NCBI RefSeq assembly: GCF_000755285.1
Contig: NZ_BBMK01000008.1
Span: forward strand, 1-64,000
Direction of reading: 5' to 3'
Origin: Nonlabens ulvanivorans
GTDB lineage: Bacteria; Bacteroidota; Bacteroidia; Flavobacteriales; Flavobacteriaceae
Length of the DNA stretch: 64,000 nt
This document shows positions 11,260-20,303 of this stretch, piece by piece (the first letter of the stretch is position 1; every line of letters begins with the position of its first letter). The position numbers and the translations under genes were made by a program. Under the pieces are notes generated by a model, which was given only the letters and a program-made list of their open reading frames with translations, was not told the DNA's origin and searched no databases.

Positions 11260-12315
11260 ATGGGACAGCTATCAGGTACTGATACGAGCTTTGTAGATAA
11301 TGATATTGTACAAGAAGAACCGATTATCGATGAATTGACATCAGATCAAAACGAAACTACTCCTACAATTAACACGACTCTAGATCAACAATTAGATTCA
11401 ATAGCTGCTGCAAAAGCGCTTACCAATATTCTAACTACGAGTGAAGATTCGCTTGACAATACCAATAATGAGATTTTAGATCCTGAAACTACACCGGTAG
11501 ATTCTAGCGATAAAGCAATCATCGCTGCTATAAGTAGTAGTAAAGAAATACCTGTTTATGAAGCTAATACCTTTGTAATAACGGATCAAAATGGGAATCA
11601 AATAACCAGTTGTAGCACCTTTACTACTATTTATAAAAACAACCCTAAAGTTAAAATTCCATATCCATGTAGAGCATATGGTAATGAATTGAAGGAAATA
11701 CTAAGTGCTAACCCTAAAGCCGAAATTATAATAAATGGTTACTCTTCTAATGCTGAAGACGCTGATATGGGTATGAAGAGAGCTCAATATGTTAAAAGGT
11801 TACTGACTAATATAGGAGTAAACGATAATCAAATAGCACTTAAAAGTGATACAAAAGATATTCCGTTTAAATCTGGTATTGCACAAGGTGGCTTAGATAT
11901 TCAAGTATTGAACGTAAATGAGGATTCATCAAACAGTAATTCTAAAAAAGCTAATTCAGTAACAGTGGTTAAACCATCTGTTGCTGCAGGATCAGGACCA
12001 TATGCTTATCAAAGATTTACAAAAGGGTATCAAGGTGATTTCTTTTATGGTAATAGGGCTTTTACAGCTTATGTAAAAGAGGTAAAGAATTACCTTAATG
12101 AAAAACCTAGTAAAAAAGTCTATGTATATGCATATACGGATACTGTAGGTAATGCAACAGACAACTTTAACATAGGGAAAGATAATGTGAATACAGCGAG
12201 ACGCCTTTTGATTCAAAATGGTATTGCGTCTAATCGAATCGTTTCCATTTCAAAAGGAGAAGAATCATCTGGTGCCACTGGCAATAATCGCAGTATAGTA
12301 GTTATCGTAAAATAG
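11260..12315 (+). CDS. OmpA-like domain protein, envelope (N-terminus uncertain)
   Basis: 351 aa from ATG 11260. An acidic Asp/Thr-rich linker is followed by two OmpA-like peptidoglycan-binding modules. The first centres on INGYSSNAEDADMGMKRAQY and the second on VYAYTDTVGNATDNFNIGKD, with NTARRLLIQNGI and a final NRSIVVIVK. Upstream, in the same frame, the DNA encodes a clear hydrophobic helix (FIVYAGLCLAAFGYFF) without a start. A GTG at 11184 would reach it if one base near 11200-11202 is an insertion error. The native protein is therefore probably membrane-anchored and about 25 residues longer. It is followed within 4 bp by a partner membrane gene. Confidence 0.75.
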   Translation: MGQLSGTDTSFVDNDIVQEEPIIDELTSDQNETTPTINTTLDQQLDSIAAAKALTNILTTSEDSLDNTNNEILDPETTPVDSSDKAIIAAISSSKEIPVYEANTFVITDQNGNQITSCSTFTTIYKNNPKVKIPYPCRAYGNELKEILSANPKAEIIINGYSSNAEDADMGMKRAQYVKRLLTNIGVNDNQIALKSDTKDIPFKSGIAQGGLDIQVLNVNEDSSNSNSKKANSVTVVKPSVAAGSGPYAYQRFTKGYQGDFFYGNRAFTAYVKEVKNYLNEKPSKKVYVYAYTDTVGNATDNFNIGKDNVNTARRLLIQNGIASNRIVSISKGEESSGATGNNRSIVVIVK

Positions 12316-12319
12316 AGAT

Positions 12320-12874
12320 ATGGAGTCATTTTTAAATTCCCCCCCAATAGGTATATACTTAGTTCTTTTTTTGATGTTACTAGGTGCTTTTTTAATTGGA
12401 TATCTTTTTGGTAATCAAAAGGATGAGAAACAAGTTGTTAATGATAAAGTTAAACAGGTTGTTGCACAAGTACGAGAAGTAGAGCGCAAGTTAGACCGAG
12501 TAGAAAAACGTGTCGAAATATCAGATTTAAGTGAACCTGGTCAAGTGCGTGCTATGAAGACTAGAGATAGAACAGGTAAACTATCTGACGATGCTAAAAC
12601 GGAGATTGTAGAAAGCATTCTAGATCTAGAATTTATAGGTAAAGGCAACCCGTCAAATCCGGATGATTTCCAAAAAATTGTAGGTATTGGTCCTTTTGTA
12701 GAGGAAAAACTTAAGAGCATAGGGATAAACAGTTATGAACAACTCTCAAAACTACGTGATCAGGATACAGAGGCAATTACAATGCTTATAGAGTTTTTTC
12801 CAGGACGTATACACAGAGATGACTGGAAAGGTCAAGCAACAGCTCTATTGAAATTAAAAAGTAAGAATAAATAA
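12320..12874 (+). CDS. single-pass membrane protein with coiled coil and helix-hairpin-helix
   Basis: 184 aa. One transmembrane helix (YLVLFLMLLGAFLIGYLFG, residues about 13-31) precedes a charged coiled coil (VREVERKLDRVEKRVE) and a C-terminal helix-hairpin-helix-like segment (FQKIVGIGPFVEEKLKSIGINSYEQL). That segment resembles the modules seen in ribosomal-protein-like and NuoE-linked HhH proteins of Bacteroidota. It starts 4 bp after the OmpA-like gene, so the two form one unit; a shared envelope role is an inference. A C7 run at 12339-12345 probably adds an extra proline. Confidence 0.75.
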   Translation: MESFLNSPPIGIYLVLFLMLLGAFLIGYLFGNQKDEKQVVNDKVKQVVAQVREVERKLDRVEKRVEISDLSEPGQVRAMKTRDRTGKLSDDAKTEIVESILDLEFIGKGNPSNPDDFQKIVGIGPFVEEKLKSIGINSYEQLSKLRDQDTEAITMLIEFFPGRIHRDDWKGQATALLKLKSKNK

Positions 12875-12901
12875 ATAATTTATTTCTTTAATAGAAGATA
12901 T

Positions 12902-12935
12902 AAAAAAGCGCAAATCTCACGATTTGCGCTTTTTT
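12902..12935. terminator. bidirectional rho-independent terminator
   Basis: A 15 bp stem (A6 GCGCAAATC / GATTTGCGC T6) with a TCAC loop sits between the convergent HhH and prohibitin-like genes. Confidence 0.9.
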
Positions 12936-12954
12936 ATTTAAATAATACGTGAGG

Positions 12955-13770
12955 TTACTGATTTCCTAGTATAATAGGTAATCCACCGCTTTCGCCGCCA
13001 CCTATTACGATTACTTTAGAATTAGGAGATTGAGACAGCATAAGTGTTGCTTCAATTCCTTTTTCAGTAAGAATTTTATCTGTAAGTGAGGCACTTAAAA
13101 TACGGTTTGCAACCGCTTTACCTTCGGCATCAATTTTTTGACGTTCTGCTTCTTTAGTTGCCTTTGTTAAACGGAATTCATATTCTAATGATTCTTGCTC
13201 TTGCTTTAATTTACGCTCAATAGCTTCTTTAATCTTTGCCGGTAGAGTAACATCTTTTACTAGGACTCTATTTACAATGATGTATTGGGTAGCAAGTTCT
13301 TTTTGCACTTCTTCAAGAATTTCTTGTTGGATGACATCTCTTTTACTAGAATATAATTGCTCAGGAGTATAACGACCTACTACACTACGTGCTGCCGCAC
13401 TTATCGCTGGTGCAAGAATCTGAGATTTATAATCAATACCTTTTTCTTGATGTAAGAAAGGTAACTTGTCATATTCTGGCATATACCATACCGTTGCATC
13501 AACCTTAACTTCTAATCCATTAACTGAAAGCACTTGCATTTGATCCGAAACTGATTGTTGTCTTGTAGGATAAACAATCATATCGTTCCATGGTGCGATG
13601 ATGTGAAAACCTTCTCCATATGTGTTTTCTAGATCTACACCATTTCCTAAAGTTTTAAATAAAACACCAGCTTGTCCTGCACCTATTACTACAGAACTTT
13701 TAAATACTATTATTACTAAAATAACAATCGCAATGATCGCTACTAGTCCTGCTTTGGGTAATTTTTCCAT
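12955..13770 (-). CDS. prohibitin/SPFH-domain membrane protein
   Basis: 271 aa. An N-terminal transmembrane helix (about residues 8-25) is followed by an SPFH/Band 7 domain (AGVLFKTLGNGV, GFHIIAPWND, QVLSVNGLEVKVDATVWY) and a charged helical region (KLKQEQESLEYEFRLTKATK) typical of prohibitins. These proteins form ring-like membrane scaffolds, often linked to protease control. The Gly-rich tail IGGGESGGLPIILGNQ is unremarkable. It reads as a single gene between a terminator and its own upstream region. Confidence 0.88.
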   Translation of the reverse strand: MEKLPKAGLVAIIAIVILVIIVFKSSVVIGAGQAGVLFKTLGNGVDLENTYGEGFHIIAPWNDMIVYPTRQQSVSDQMQVLSVNGLEVKVDATVWYMPEYDKLPFLHQEKGIDYKSQILAPAISAAARSVVGRYTPEQLYSSKRDVIQQEILEEVQKELATQYIIVNRVLVKDVTLPAKIKEAIERKLKQEQESLEYEFRLTKATKEAERQKIDAEGKAVANRILSASLTDKILTEKGIEATLMLSQSPNSKVIVIGGGESGGLPIILGNQ

Positions 13771-13887
13771 TATAATTTAAATTTAGTTTTGAAGTGTTAA
13801 AATACGACACAACAAATGAATCAATCGCAATCTCTAGTTAAAAAGCTGTAGAACTACAATCTAAATTCAAACATGTATAATGCCCTT

Positions 13888-15909
13888 TTATATAAGGCCG
13901 CTATATTTTCTTAAGAACCATTCTAGACCTAATAATAATAAAATTAAGCCCAGTAAATATTGCCAATCTACTAAACTAGCATAACTGGTACTAGATCGTT
14001 CTACAGGTTTTAAGAGTGGATTCTGCATTAGTTGCGAAACGACCTGTTCAATCTGACCTTGATAATATACATCATCAACACCTATCAGTTGTTTCATGCC
14101 TTGATCCTGCGCACTGATAAATTGCTTTTCTACATCAAATTCAAGGATACTTAATGAGCCACTCTGGCTTAATTGATCATTTTCAACCTTAACAGTAAAT
14201 CTGTAATCACCAGCTTCTAAACCACTTAAATCAACCGTATAGCTGTTACCTTCTAAAATAAAAGGTCTTACCGTGCGATTATTAGTTGCCGTATGCACTA
14301 ATGTCATATTGAGAATACCATTATCTTCAAACTCATAATTCTTATCCAGATATTGAGCATTGACAATGATTTTTTGATTCTGATAATAAAAAGTCTTATA
14401 GTCCAGCTCTAATCGATTACGTCTTTTATTTGAAGCAAGATATTGAATCTGACTACCTACTAAATCATCCCAGTTTTTAAAATCTTTTTCGTCTAGATAA
14501 CTTTGTGCTCGCCATCTCCAGAAACCTTCGGCTAGGAACACTGCGTGTCTTGTATCACTCTCTTCATAAGTAAACCACAAAGGCTGTTGAGTTTCTACAT
14601 CACCTATAGATTTATATAATAAAACATCTGGTGCTGTGTTCATTCTTACTGCACCAAATGGAACTTGTACAGGAGGATAATCCTCATAACTAAATCCTTC
14701 TAAGTTAAAAGTGGTGTAAGACGTATTTAAAATAGGTTGTACCTCATCCACTTCTTCATCTACTTCAATACTATAAGCAGACATCTGACCATTTAAAAAA
14801 TCGTAATCGGTACTAGGACCTGTAATAGTCCATGTATTTTTATTAAGTTGTTTAGCTTGGTTATACGCTTTCGCGAAAGCATTATCAGGACTGTAGAAAA
14901 TAACCATGTTATAATCATTGAGGTCTGGATTATCGCCCGTATTTTGAATACTAACATCACGTTGCTGATTAGATGCTATCGCTTTTTTAAGAGCTGCTAG
15001 ATCTGGATGCATGACGTTACTTAAAATCAATATTTTTGTCTGTTGGTCAATAACTTCTACAGCAAAATTGCGGTAATTATTGTTCGTATTCTTTTCTGCA
15101 GTTAATGGTGTAAGAAATGCTCTTAAAGATTGAGTACCTACCTTTTTACTCGTTAAATTGAGGTTGATAATCTTAGAAGAATTTTCTTTAGAGAAACGTA
15201 TTTGTTCTTGATGCAATGTAGTATTACCACTCGTTATTTTGAACTGAGTTGCGATGGCATCTGATCCACTATATGATGTAAATACCTCAACAGGAAATTC
15301 ATTATTCAAATAAGAATACCGATTCACATTGAGCTGGGTTATCTTAAGGTCTGGATAATTTGTAGTATCTCCATAAATAATTGGATAAATAGCAGATTTT
15401 GCATCAATAGAAGCATAGCTATAACTATTACCACTAGTTTGATTACCGTCTGTAAGAATTATGACGGCTTTATTGCGGTCCTTGAATAGTTTTTGTGGCT
15501 GTTGTATAGCATTAAAAATGTTAGTCTCGGCACCTGTAAATTTAATACTATCTAGCGGTTGAATAATATTAGAAAAACCAAAGCTTTGAACCTCAAAATT
15601 TTTCTTTATTGATGGATGATTAACTAGAGAATTGTAATCTGCTTTTAATTCCTCACTAGCATTTAGTTGCGCTATGGAACTAGAATTATCAAGTTCTACT
15701 AACAATAATGGTTTAATCGTTTGATAGGTTGTCTTATCAAACTTAAGGTCTAAGAAAAGAATTAAAATAGCAAAAACCGTGAGAAACCTCAACAAGGCAA
15801 ACCACGGTTTTCTTTTACTATTTTTTTTAGTAGAAAATATATAACCATACTGGAATAAGGCTACAAGGGCTGCAACAATAGCCGCAAGAATAATCCATAA
15901 TATAGTCAT
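13888..15909 (-). CDS. vWA-like membrane protein
   Basis: 673 aa. Two N-terminal transmembrane segments (about residues 3-25 and 38-55) precede a von Willebrand A-type core. It has the metal-site pattern DNSSS (LLLVELDNSSSIAQL) and ILTDGNQTSG, then several beta-rich repeats, and a C-terminal helix (YLLGLILLLLGLEWFL). The same architecture is seen in BatA/aerotolerance-like proteins, but no MoxR-type ATPase is adjacent. It follows fabG by 16 bp and probably belongs to the end of that operon. A palindrome copy (14866-14880) encodes NAFAKAY. Confidence 0.7.
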   Translation of the reverse strand: MTILWIILAAIVAALVALFQYGYIFSTKKNSKRKPWFALLRFLTVFAILILFLDLKFDKTTYQTIKPLLLVELDNSSSIAQLNASEELKADYNSLVNHPSIKKNFEVQSFGFSNIIQPLDSIKFTGAETNIFNAIQQPQKLFKDRNKAVIILTDGNQTSGNSYSYASIDAKSAIYPIIYGDTTNYPDLKITQLNVNRYSYLNNEFPVEVFTSYSGSDAIATQFKITSGNTTLHQEQIRFSKENSSKIINLNLTSKKVGTQSLRAFLTPLTAEKNTNNNYRNFAVEVIDQQTKILILSNVMHPDLAALKKAIASNQQRDVSIQNTGDNPDLNDYNMVIFYSPDNAFAKAYNQAKQLNKNTWTITGPSTDYDFLNGQMSAYSIEVDEEVDEVQPILNTSYTTFNLEGFSYEDYPPVQVPFGAVRMNTAPDVLLYKSIGDVETQQPLWFTYEESDTRHAVFLAEGFWRWRAQSYLDEKDFKNWDDLVGSQIQYLASNKRRNRLELDYKTFYYQNQKIIVNAQYLDKNYEFEDNGILNMTLVHTATNNRTVRPFILEGNSYTVDLSGLEAGDYRFTVKVENDQLSQSGSLSILEFDVEKQFISAQDQGMKQLIGVDDVYYQGQIEQVVSQLMQNPLLKPVERSSTSYASLVDWQYLLGLILLLLGLEWFLRKYSGLI
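14866..14880. repeat. palindrome CGCTTTCGCGAAAGC inside the vWA-like gene
   Basis: Member of the window-wide palindrome family; read as AFAKA on the minus strand. Confidence 0.9.
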
Positions 15910-15925
15910 AAAATCAATCTATTTA

Positions 15926-16672
15926 CTAGGTAAGCATACCGCCATCCACGTTGAGAGTCTGACCAGTTACATAAGTTGAAAGGTCACTACCTAAAAATAC
16001 ACAAGCATTTGCAACATCTACTGGAGAGCCACCACGCTTTAATGGAATTGCATCTCTCCATCCTTGAACAACGTCTTCATTTAATTTACCAGTCATTTCT
16101 GTCTCGATAAAACCAGGAGCAATTGAGTTACATCTTATATTTCTAGATCCTAATTCTAGGGCTACAGATTTTGAAAAACCAATGATTCCTGCTTTACTAG
16201 CTGCATAGTTAGTTTGTCCAGCATTACCTTTAACACCTACTACACTGCTCATATTAATGATACTACCTGAGCGTTGTTTCAACATCGTACGTTGAACAGC
16301 TTTGGTCATATTAAAGACAGATTTCAAGTTCACTTCTATTACTTGATCAAAGTCTTCCTCACTAATACGCATTAAAAGGTTATCCTTTGTGATACCTGCA
16401 TTGTTGATTAATATATCAACCGTACCAAAATCTTCAACAACCTGTACGACTAGGTCTTGAGATTCTTGAAAACTGGCAGCGTTACTTTTATAAGCTTTGG
16501 CTTTAATGCCTAGAGCGGTTAGTTCTTTTTCTAATTCTAAGGCTGGCGCTTCAGAACTGCTGTATGTGAATGCCACATTTGCACCATGTTGTGCATAAAC
16601 TTGCGCAATTCCTTTACCTATACCTCTACTAGCTCCTGTAATCAGAGCTGTTTTACCTTCAAGTAATTTCAT
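15926..16672 (-). CDS. fabG: 3-oxoacyl-ACP reductase FabG
   Basis: 248 aa short-chain dehydrogenase that reduces 3-oxoacyl-ACP in fatty acid synthesis. It has the NADPH motif TGASRGIG (residues 13-20), NNAGITKDN, the Ser of NMSSVVG, YAASK with catalytic Tyr/Lys, and the FabG-type tail GQTLNVDGGM. It lies in the same direction as sucD but behind a terminator hairpin, so it may have its own promoter or depend on read-through. Confidence 0.95.
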   Translation of the reverse strand: MKLLEGKTALITGASRGIGKGIAQVYAQHGANVAFTYSSSEAPALELEKELTALGIKAKAYKSNAASFQESQDLVVQVVEDFGTVDILINNAGITKDNLLMRISEEDFDQVIEVNLKSVFNMTKAVQRTMLKQRSGSIINMSSVVGVKGNAGQTNYAASKAGIIGFSKSVALELGSRNIRCNSIAPGFIETEMTGKLNEDVVQGWRDAIPLKRGGSPVDVANACVFLGSDLSTYVTGQTLNVDGGMLT

Positions 16673-16684
16673 AGTTGGTTCAAT

Positions 16685-16726
16685 TAAAAAAGTCTAGACT
16701 TCTCTTAAATAAAGAAAAGTCTAGAC
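16685..16726 (-). terminator. terminator after sucD
   Basis: Long hairpin (GTCTAGACTTTTCTT paired with AAGAGAAGTCTAGAC) followed on the minus strand by a T run, between the sucD stop and the fabG start. Confidence 0.75.
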
Positions 16727-16741
16727 CATATGATTTAAAAA

Positions 16742-17614
16742 TTAGCCTATTACTTCAGCTACTTTTTTACCTATTTCTGCTGGAGAATCTACAACGTGAA
16801 TTCCACATTCTCTCATGATAGCTTTTTTAGCTTGTGCAGTATCTTCAGATCCACCTACAATGGCACCTGCGTGACCCATAGTACGACCAGCTGGAGCAGT
16901 TTCTCCTGCGATAAAGCCTATAACCGGTTTCTTATTACCAGTTGCTTTAATCCATTGTGCTGCATCAGCTTCTAATTGTCCACCTATCTCTCCTATCATA
17001 ACGATAGCTTCAGTTTCTGGATCATTCATAAATAATTCTACAGCTTCTTTAGTTGTAGTACCTATGATAGGATCACCACCGATACCGATAGCTGTTGAAA
17101 TTCCATAACCTTGTTTTACAACTTGGTCAGATGCTTCATAAGTAAGCGTTCCAGATTTTGAAACGATACCTACCTTTCCTTTTTTGAATACAAAACCTGG
17201 CATAATACCTACTTTTGCTTCTCCTGGTGTGATGACACCTGGACAGTTAGGACCTACTAGACGACAGTTTTTATCTTTAATATAGTCTGCAGCCTTTACC
17301 ATGTCAGCTACTGGAATACCTTCAGTAATCGTAATAATTACTTCGATTCCCGCGTCTGCAGCTTCCATAATTGCATCTGCAGCAAATGCTGGCGGTACAA
17401 AAATGATAGTAACGTTTGCTCCAACTTTCTCAACCGCTTCAGAAACAGTGTTGAAAACAGGCTTATCTAAGTGAGTTTGTCCACCTTTACCTGGTGTTAC
17501 TCCACCTACTACGTTTGTACCATATTCTATCATCTGGCCAGCGTGGAATGTTCCTTCACTACCAGTGAAACCTTGTACTATAATTTTAGAATCTTTGTTT
17601 ACTAAAACGCTCAT
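16742..17614 (-). CDS. sucD: succinate-CoA ligase, alpha subunit
   Basis: 290 aa TCA-cycle enzyme subunit that binds CoA and carries the phosphohistidine. It has the CoA-binding start ([20 protein letters not shown]), [13 protein letters not shown] and the active His (about residue 248) in [10 protein letters not shown]. Its partner sucC is about 15 kb away on the same strand, a split arrangement rather than an operon. Confidence 0.96.
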   Translation of the reverse strand: MSVLVNKDSKIIVQGFTGSEGTFHAGQMIEYGTNVVGGVTPGKGGQTHLDKPVFNTVSEAVEKVGANVTIIFVPPAFAADAIMEAADAGIEVIITITEGIPVADMVKAADYIKDKNCRLVGPNCPGVITPGEAKVGIMPGFVFKKGKVGIVSKSGTLTYEASDQVVKQGYGISTAIGIGGDPIIGTTTKEAVELFMNDPETEAIVMIGEIGGQLEADAAQWIKATGNKKPVIGFIAGETAPAGRTMGHAGAIVGGSEDTAQAKKAIMRECGIHVVDSPAEIGKKVAEVIG

Positions 17615-17643
17615 TTATATATATTTAAGTTGAGTTTTATTTT

Positions 17644-18018
17644 TTACTTTTCGCTTGGGTGACTCGTTTGATGAATCTCTATAATCTTATTTTCTGAGAC
17701 TTTAAAGATAGAAATAAAATAACCTATAGGTATTTCTTCTCGAGGATTTTCTACGGTTTTTACAAACACTGTAAAACGCGCTGCTACTTCATCCTTTTCA
17801 CTGATCATGTGCGTTATTTCTGTTCTCATACTTTCATATGACGACGCTGTTGACTCAGTCAGTCTGTAATATTCATTATAATCGTATTCTCTATAACCAG
17901 AACTAGCATGCCAGTGTGTTCTAAAATCTGGGTGTATGAAATCTTTAAATAAATCAGGATTGATAAACATATCTGATTCTAAAAATGATCTTATAATTTT
18001 TTTAGCTGCTGCTGACAT
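17644..18018 (-). CDS. NTF2/SnoaL-like protein
   Basis: 124 aa with a cone-fold pattern: an N-terminal helix (KKIIRSFLESD), the His/Trp-rich segment HPDFRTHWHASSGYREYDY, then strands (RTEITHMISEKDEVAARFTVF) and a short His tail (IEIHQTSHPSE). These fit the NTF2/SnoaL superfamily, which includes small hydrolases and isomerases. The catalytic role is unknown. It starts directly at the end of the lpxD-like gene (no gap), so it is co-translated with the lipid A block. Confidence 0.7.
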   Translation of the reverse strand: MSAAAKKIIRSFLESDMFINPDLFKDFIHPDFRTHWHASSGYREYDYNEYYRLTESTASSYESMRTEITHMISEKDEVAARFTVFVKTVENPREEIPIGYFISIFKVSENKIIEIHQTSHPSEK

Positions 18019-18945
18019 TTATTTATTTTTGATAAAGTTAGGTAACATTCTTATAGCTGCCAGCTCTCTAAACTTTTCTTTAGCATTTGAAGCTGGTGAA
18101 CCGAATAATACATCACCTGGTTTAACATCTTTTGAGACACCACTTTGTGCCATTATTTCACATCCTTTTCCTAATCGTATATCACTGCGTATACCTACTT
18201 GTCCCCAGATTTTAACCTCATCTTCAATTACCACACAACCAGATATACCTGTTTGACTTGCAATAAGGACGTGTCGACCAATTACTGTGTCATGACCTAT
18301 ATGAACCTGATTATCTAGTTTACTACCTCTACCTATCGTTGTATCACCACTGACGCCACGATCGATCGTACATAAACTACCTATTTCTACATCATTATCA
18401 ATGATAACGCGTCCATTACTTAATAATTTATCATAACCTTCTGGTCTACGTTTGTAGTAAAACGCATCTGCTCCTAACACAGTTCCAGAATGAATGGTTA
18501 CATTATCACCTACAACACAACGATCATTGATAGATACATTACTGTGTATGACACAATTTCTTCCAATAACGACATCATTACCTAAAAAGACATTGGGTTG
18601 TATTATGGACCCTTTACCTACTATTGGTGGATTGGTATTCGCTTCCGCGAAAGCGTGAAATGGAGCAAAGTGCTGTGTTAATTTATTGAAATCTCTGAAT
18701 GGATCATCTGATATCAAAAGTGCTTTACCTGAAGGTGCTTCCACCTTTTTATTGATTAAAACAATGGTTGCATCACTTTGCAGTGCCTTATCATAGTATT
18801 TGGGATGATCTACAAACACAATATCTCCAGGCGTAACCACATGAATCTCATTCATACCAGTGACCGGAAATTGATCATCACCAACATACTCACAATCTAT
18901 GAGTGCAGCGATATCCTTAAGACGATGTGTTTGCGAGAACTTCAT
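18019..18945 (-). CDS. second LpxD-like hexapeptide acyltransferase
   Basis: 308 aa. The N-domain (DIAALIDCEYVGDDQFPVTGM) and the left-handed beta-helix with hexapeptide repeats (about residues 100-265), including IDRGVSGDTTIG and NQVHIGHDTVIG with the catalytic-type His, match UDP-3-O-acylglucosamine N-acyltransferase. True lpxD lies four genes upstream in the same block, so this is a paralogue. It could use a different acyl chain or sugar (inference). Its ATG directly follows the repaired efp stop codon. A palindrome variant at 18640-18655 encodes HAFAEAN. Confidence 0.82.
   Translation of the reverse strand: MKFSQTHRLKDIAALIDCEYVGDDQFPVTGMNEIHVVTPGDIVFVDHPKYYDKALQSDATIVLINKKVEAPSGKALLISDDPFRDFNKLTQHFAPFHAFAEANTNPPIVGKGSIIQPNVFLGNDVVIGRNCVIHSNVSINDRCVVGDNVTIHSGTVLGADAFYYKRRPEGYDKLLSNGRVIIDNDVEIGSLCTIDRGVSGDTTIGRGSKLDNQVHIGHDTVIGRHVLIASQTGISGCVVIEDEVKIWGQVGIRSDIRLGKGCEIMAQSGVSKDVKPGDVLFGSPASNAKEKFRELAAIRMLPNFIKNK
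18640..18655. repeat. palindrome variant CGCTTCCGCGAAAGCG
   Basis: One mismatch from the consensus palindrome; read as AFAEA inside the lpxD-like gene. Confidence 0.8.
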
Positions 18946-19511
18946 TTATTCCTTCATTCGTTCTTGATACGAACCTTTCTCAGTATCAATACGTATTTTA
19001 TCTCCTTCATTAATGAAAGTGGTACATTAACTTCAGCACCGGTTTCTACAGTGGCTGGTTTACTAGCGTTTGTGGCTGTATTCCCTTTAAGACCTGGCTC
19101 TGTCGCTGTAACTTCTAGAACCACATATTGTGGCATATCTACAGAAAGTGGAGAGTCATCTTCAGTATTAATTTGAATCTTAACTACTTCACCTTCTTTT
19201 AAAAGACCAGGTGCGTCTAACACTGATTCTTGTAAACGAATTTGCTCATAGTTATCGGTATTCATGAAATGATAACCTTCAGGATCTTGATATAAGAATT
19301 GAAATGATTGAGTTTCTACTCTAATATCTTCAATTTTATGCCCTGCAGAAAAAGTATTATCAATCACTTTTCCATTAGTAACACTTTTTAATTTTGTTCT
19401 TACAAAGGCTGGTCCTTTACCAGGTTTAACATGTAAAAATTCAATAATCTTATAAATATCGTGATTGTATCTTATACACAATCCTTTTCTAATGTCGCTT
19501 GTACTTGCCAT
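18946..19511 (-). CDS. efp: elongation factor P (one frameshift near the C-terminus)
   Basis: EF-P relieves ribosome stalling at polyproline. The KOW domain with the PGKGPAF loop (modifiable Lys region) and the middle domain are intact. As written, the C-terminus departs from the family after VETGAEVNVPL. Restoring one base near 19016 gives FINEGDKIRIDTEKGSYQER, the canonical EF-P ending, and a stop at 18946-18948 directly against the next ATG. The true length is then 188 aa. As written the frame runs on to a stop at 18954. Confidence 0.94.
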
Positions 19512-19517
19512 ATCTTA

Positions 19518-20303
19518 TTAGTTACTAGCTACGTATCCTCTCATGATACCTCGCTTTGAGTTTTTTATAAATTCTATAATTTCATCTCTTTCATTAGTCG
19601 CACTCATTTCTGCTTCTATGATTTGAACTGCTTGAGAAACGTTGTAATTCTTTTGGTAAAGAATTCGGTAAATATCTTGAATTTCTCTGATTTTCTCTAA
19701 TTCAAAACCTCTTCTTCTTAAACCGACAGAATTAATCCCTACATAACTTAACGGTTCACGTCCTGCTTTTACAAACGGTGGAACGTCTTTTCTGACCAAT
19801 GATCCACCTGTAACAAATGCATGACTACCTATTTGACAAAATTGTTGAACAGCCGCCATACCAGCAAGTACAACGTGATCACCTACTGTTATGTGTCCTG
19901 CTAGAGTACTATTGTTTGAAAATATACAATTGTCTCCAACTACACAATCGTGTGCAATATGGCAATATGCCATAATCCAGCAATTTTTACCTATGACCGT
20001 TTTCATGCGGTCTGAAGTACCACGATTAATGGTTACACACTCTCTAATAGTGGTGTTATCTCCTATTACAGTAGTCGTATCTTCATCTTCAAACTTTTTA
20101 TCTTGTGGTATGGCACTTATTACTGCACCTGGAAAAATACTTACGTTTTTACCGATGCGTGCGCCTTCCATGATGGTAACATTTGATCCTATCCATGTTC
20201 CTTCACCTATAATGACATCATTGTGAATAGTTGTAAAAGGTTCAATGACTACATTCTTGGCAATTTTTGCTCCTGGATGTACGTATGCTAATGGTTGATT
20301 CAT
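19518..20303 (-). CDS. lpxA: acyl-ACP--UDP-N-acetylglucosamine O-acyltransferase
   Basis: 261 aa; catalyses the first step of lipid A synthesis. Left-handed beta-helix hexapeptide repeats run from the start (YVHPGAKIAKNVVIEPF), with INRGTSDRMKTVIG and the catalytic His in AHIAHDCVVGDN. The C-terminal helical domain (FELEKIREIQDIYRILY) is complete. It shares its boundary with lpxC/fabZ (20303), which indicates translational coupling. Confidence 0.96.
   Translation of the reverse strand: MNQPLAYVHPGAKIAKNVVIEPFTTIHNDVIIGEGTWIGSNVTIMEGARIGKNVSIFPGAVISAIPQDKKFEDEDTTTVIGDNTTIRECVTINRGTSDRMKTVIGKNCWIMAYCHIAHDCVVGDNCIFSNNSTLAGHITVGDHVVLAGMAAVQQFCQIGSHAFVTGGSLVRKDVPPFVKAGREPLSYVGINSVGLRRRGFELEKIREIQDIYRILYQKNYNVSQAVQIIEAEMSATNERDEIIEFIKNSKRGIMRGYVASN

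Noticed and set aside
12983-13000. Half copy of the palindrome (CCGCTTTCGC followed by CGCC)
   Set aside because: Only the left half matches; it lies in a Gly-rich coding tail where this composition arises by chance.
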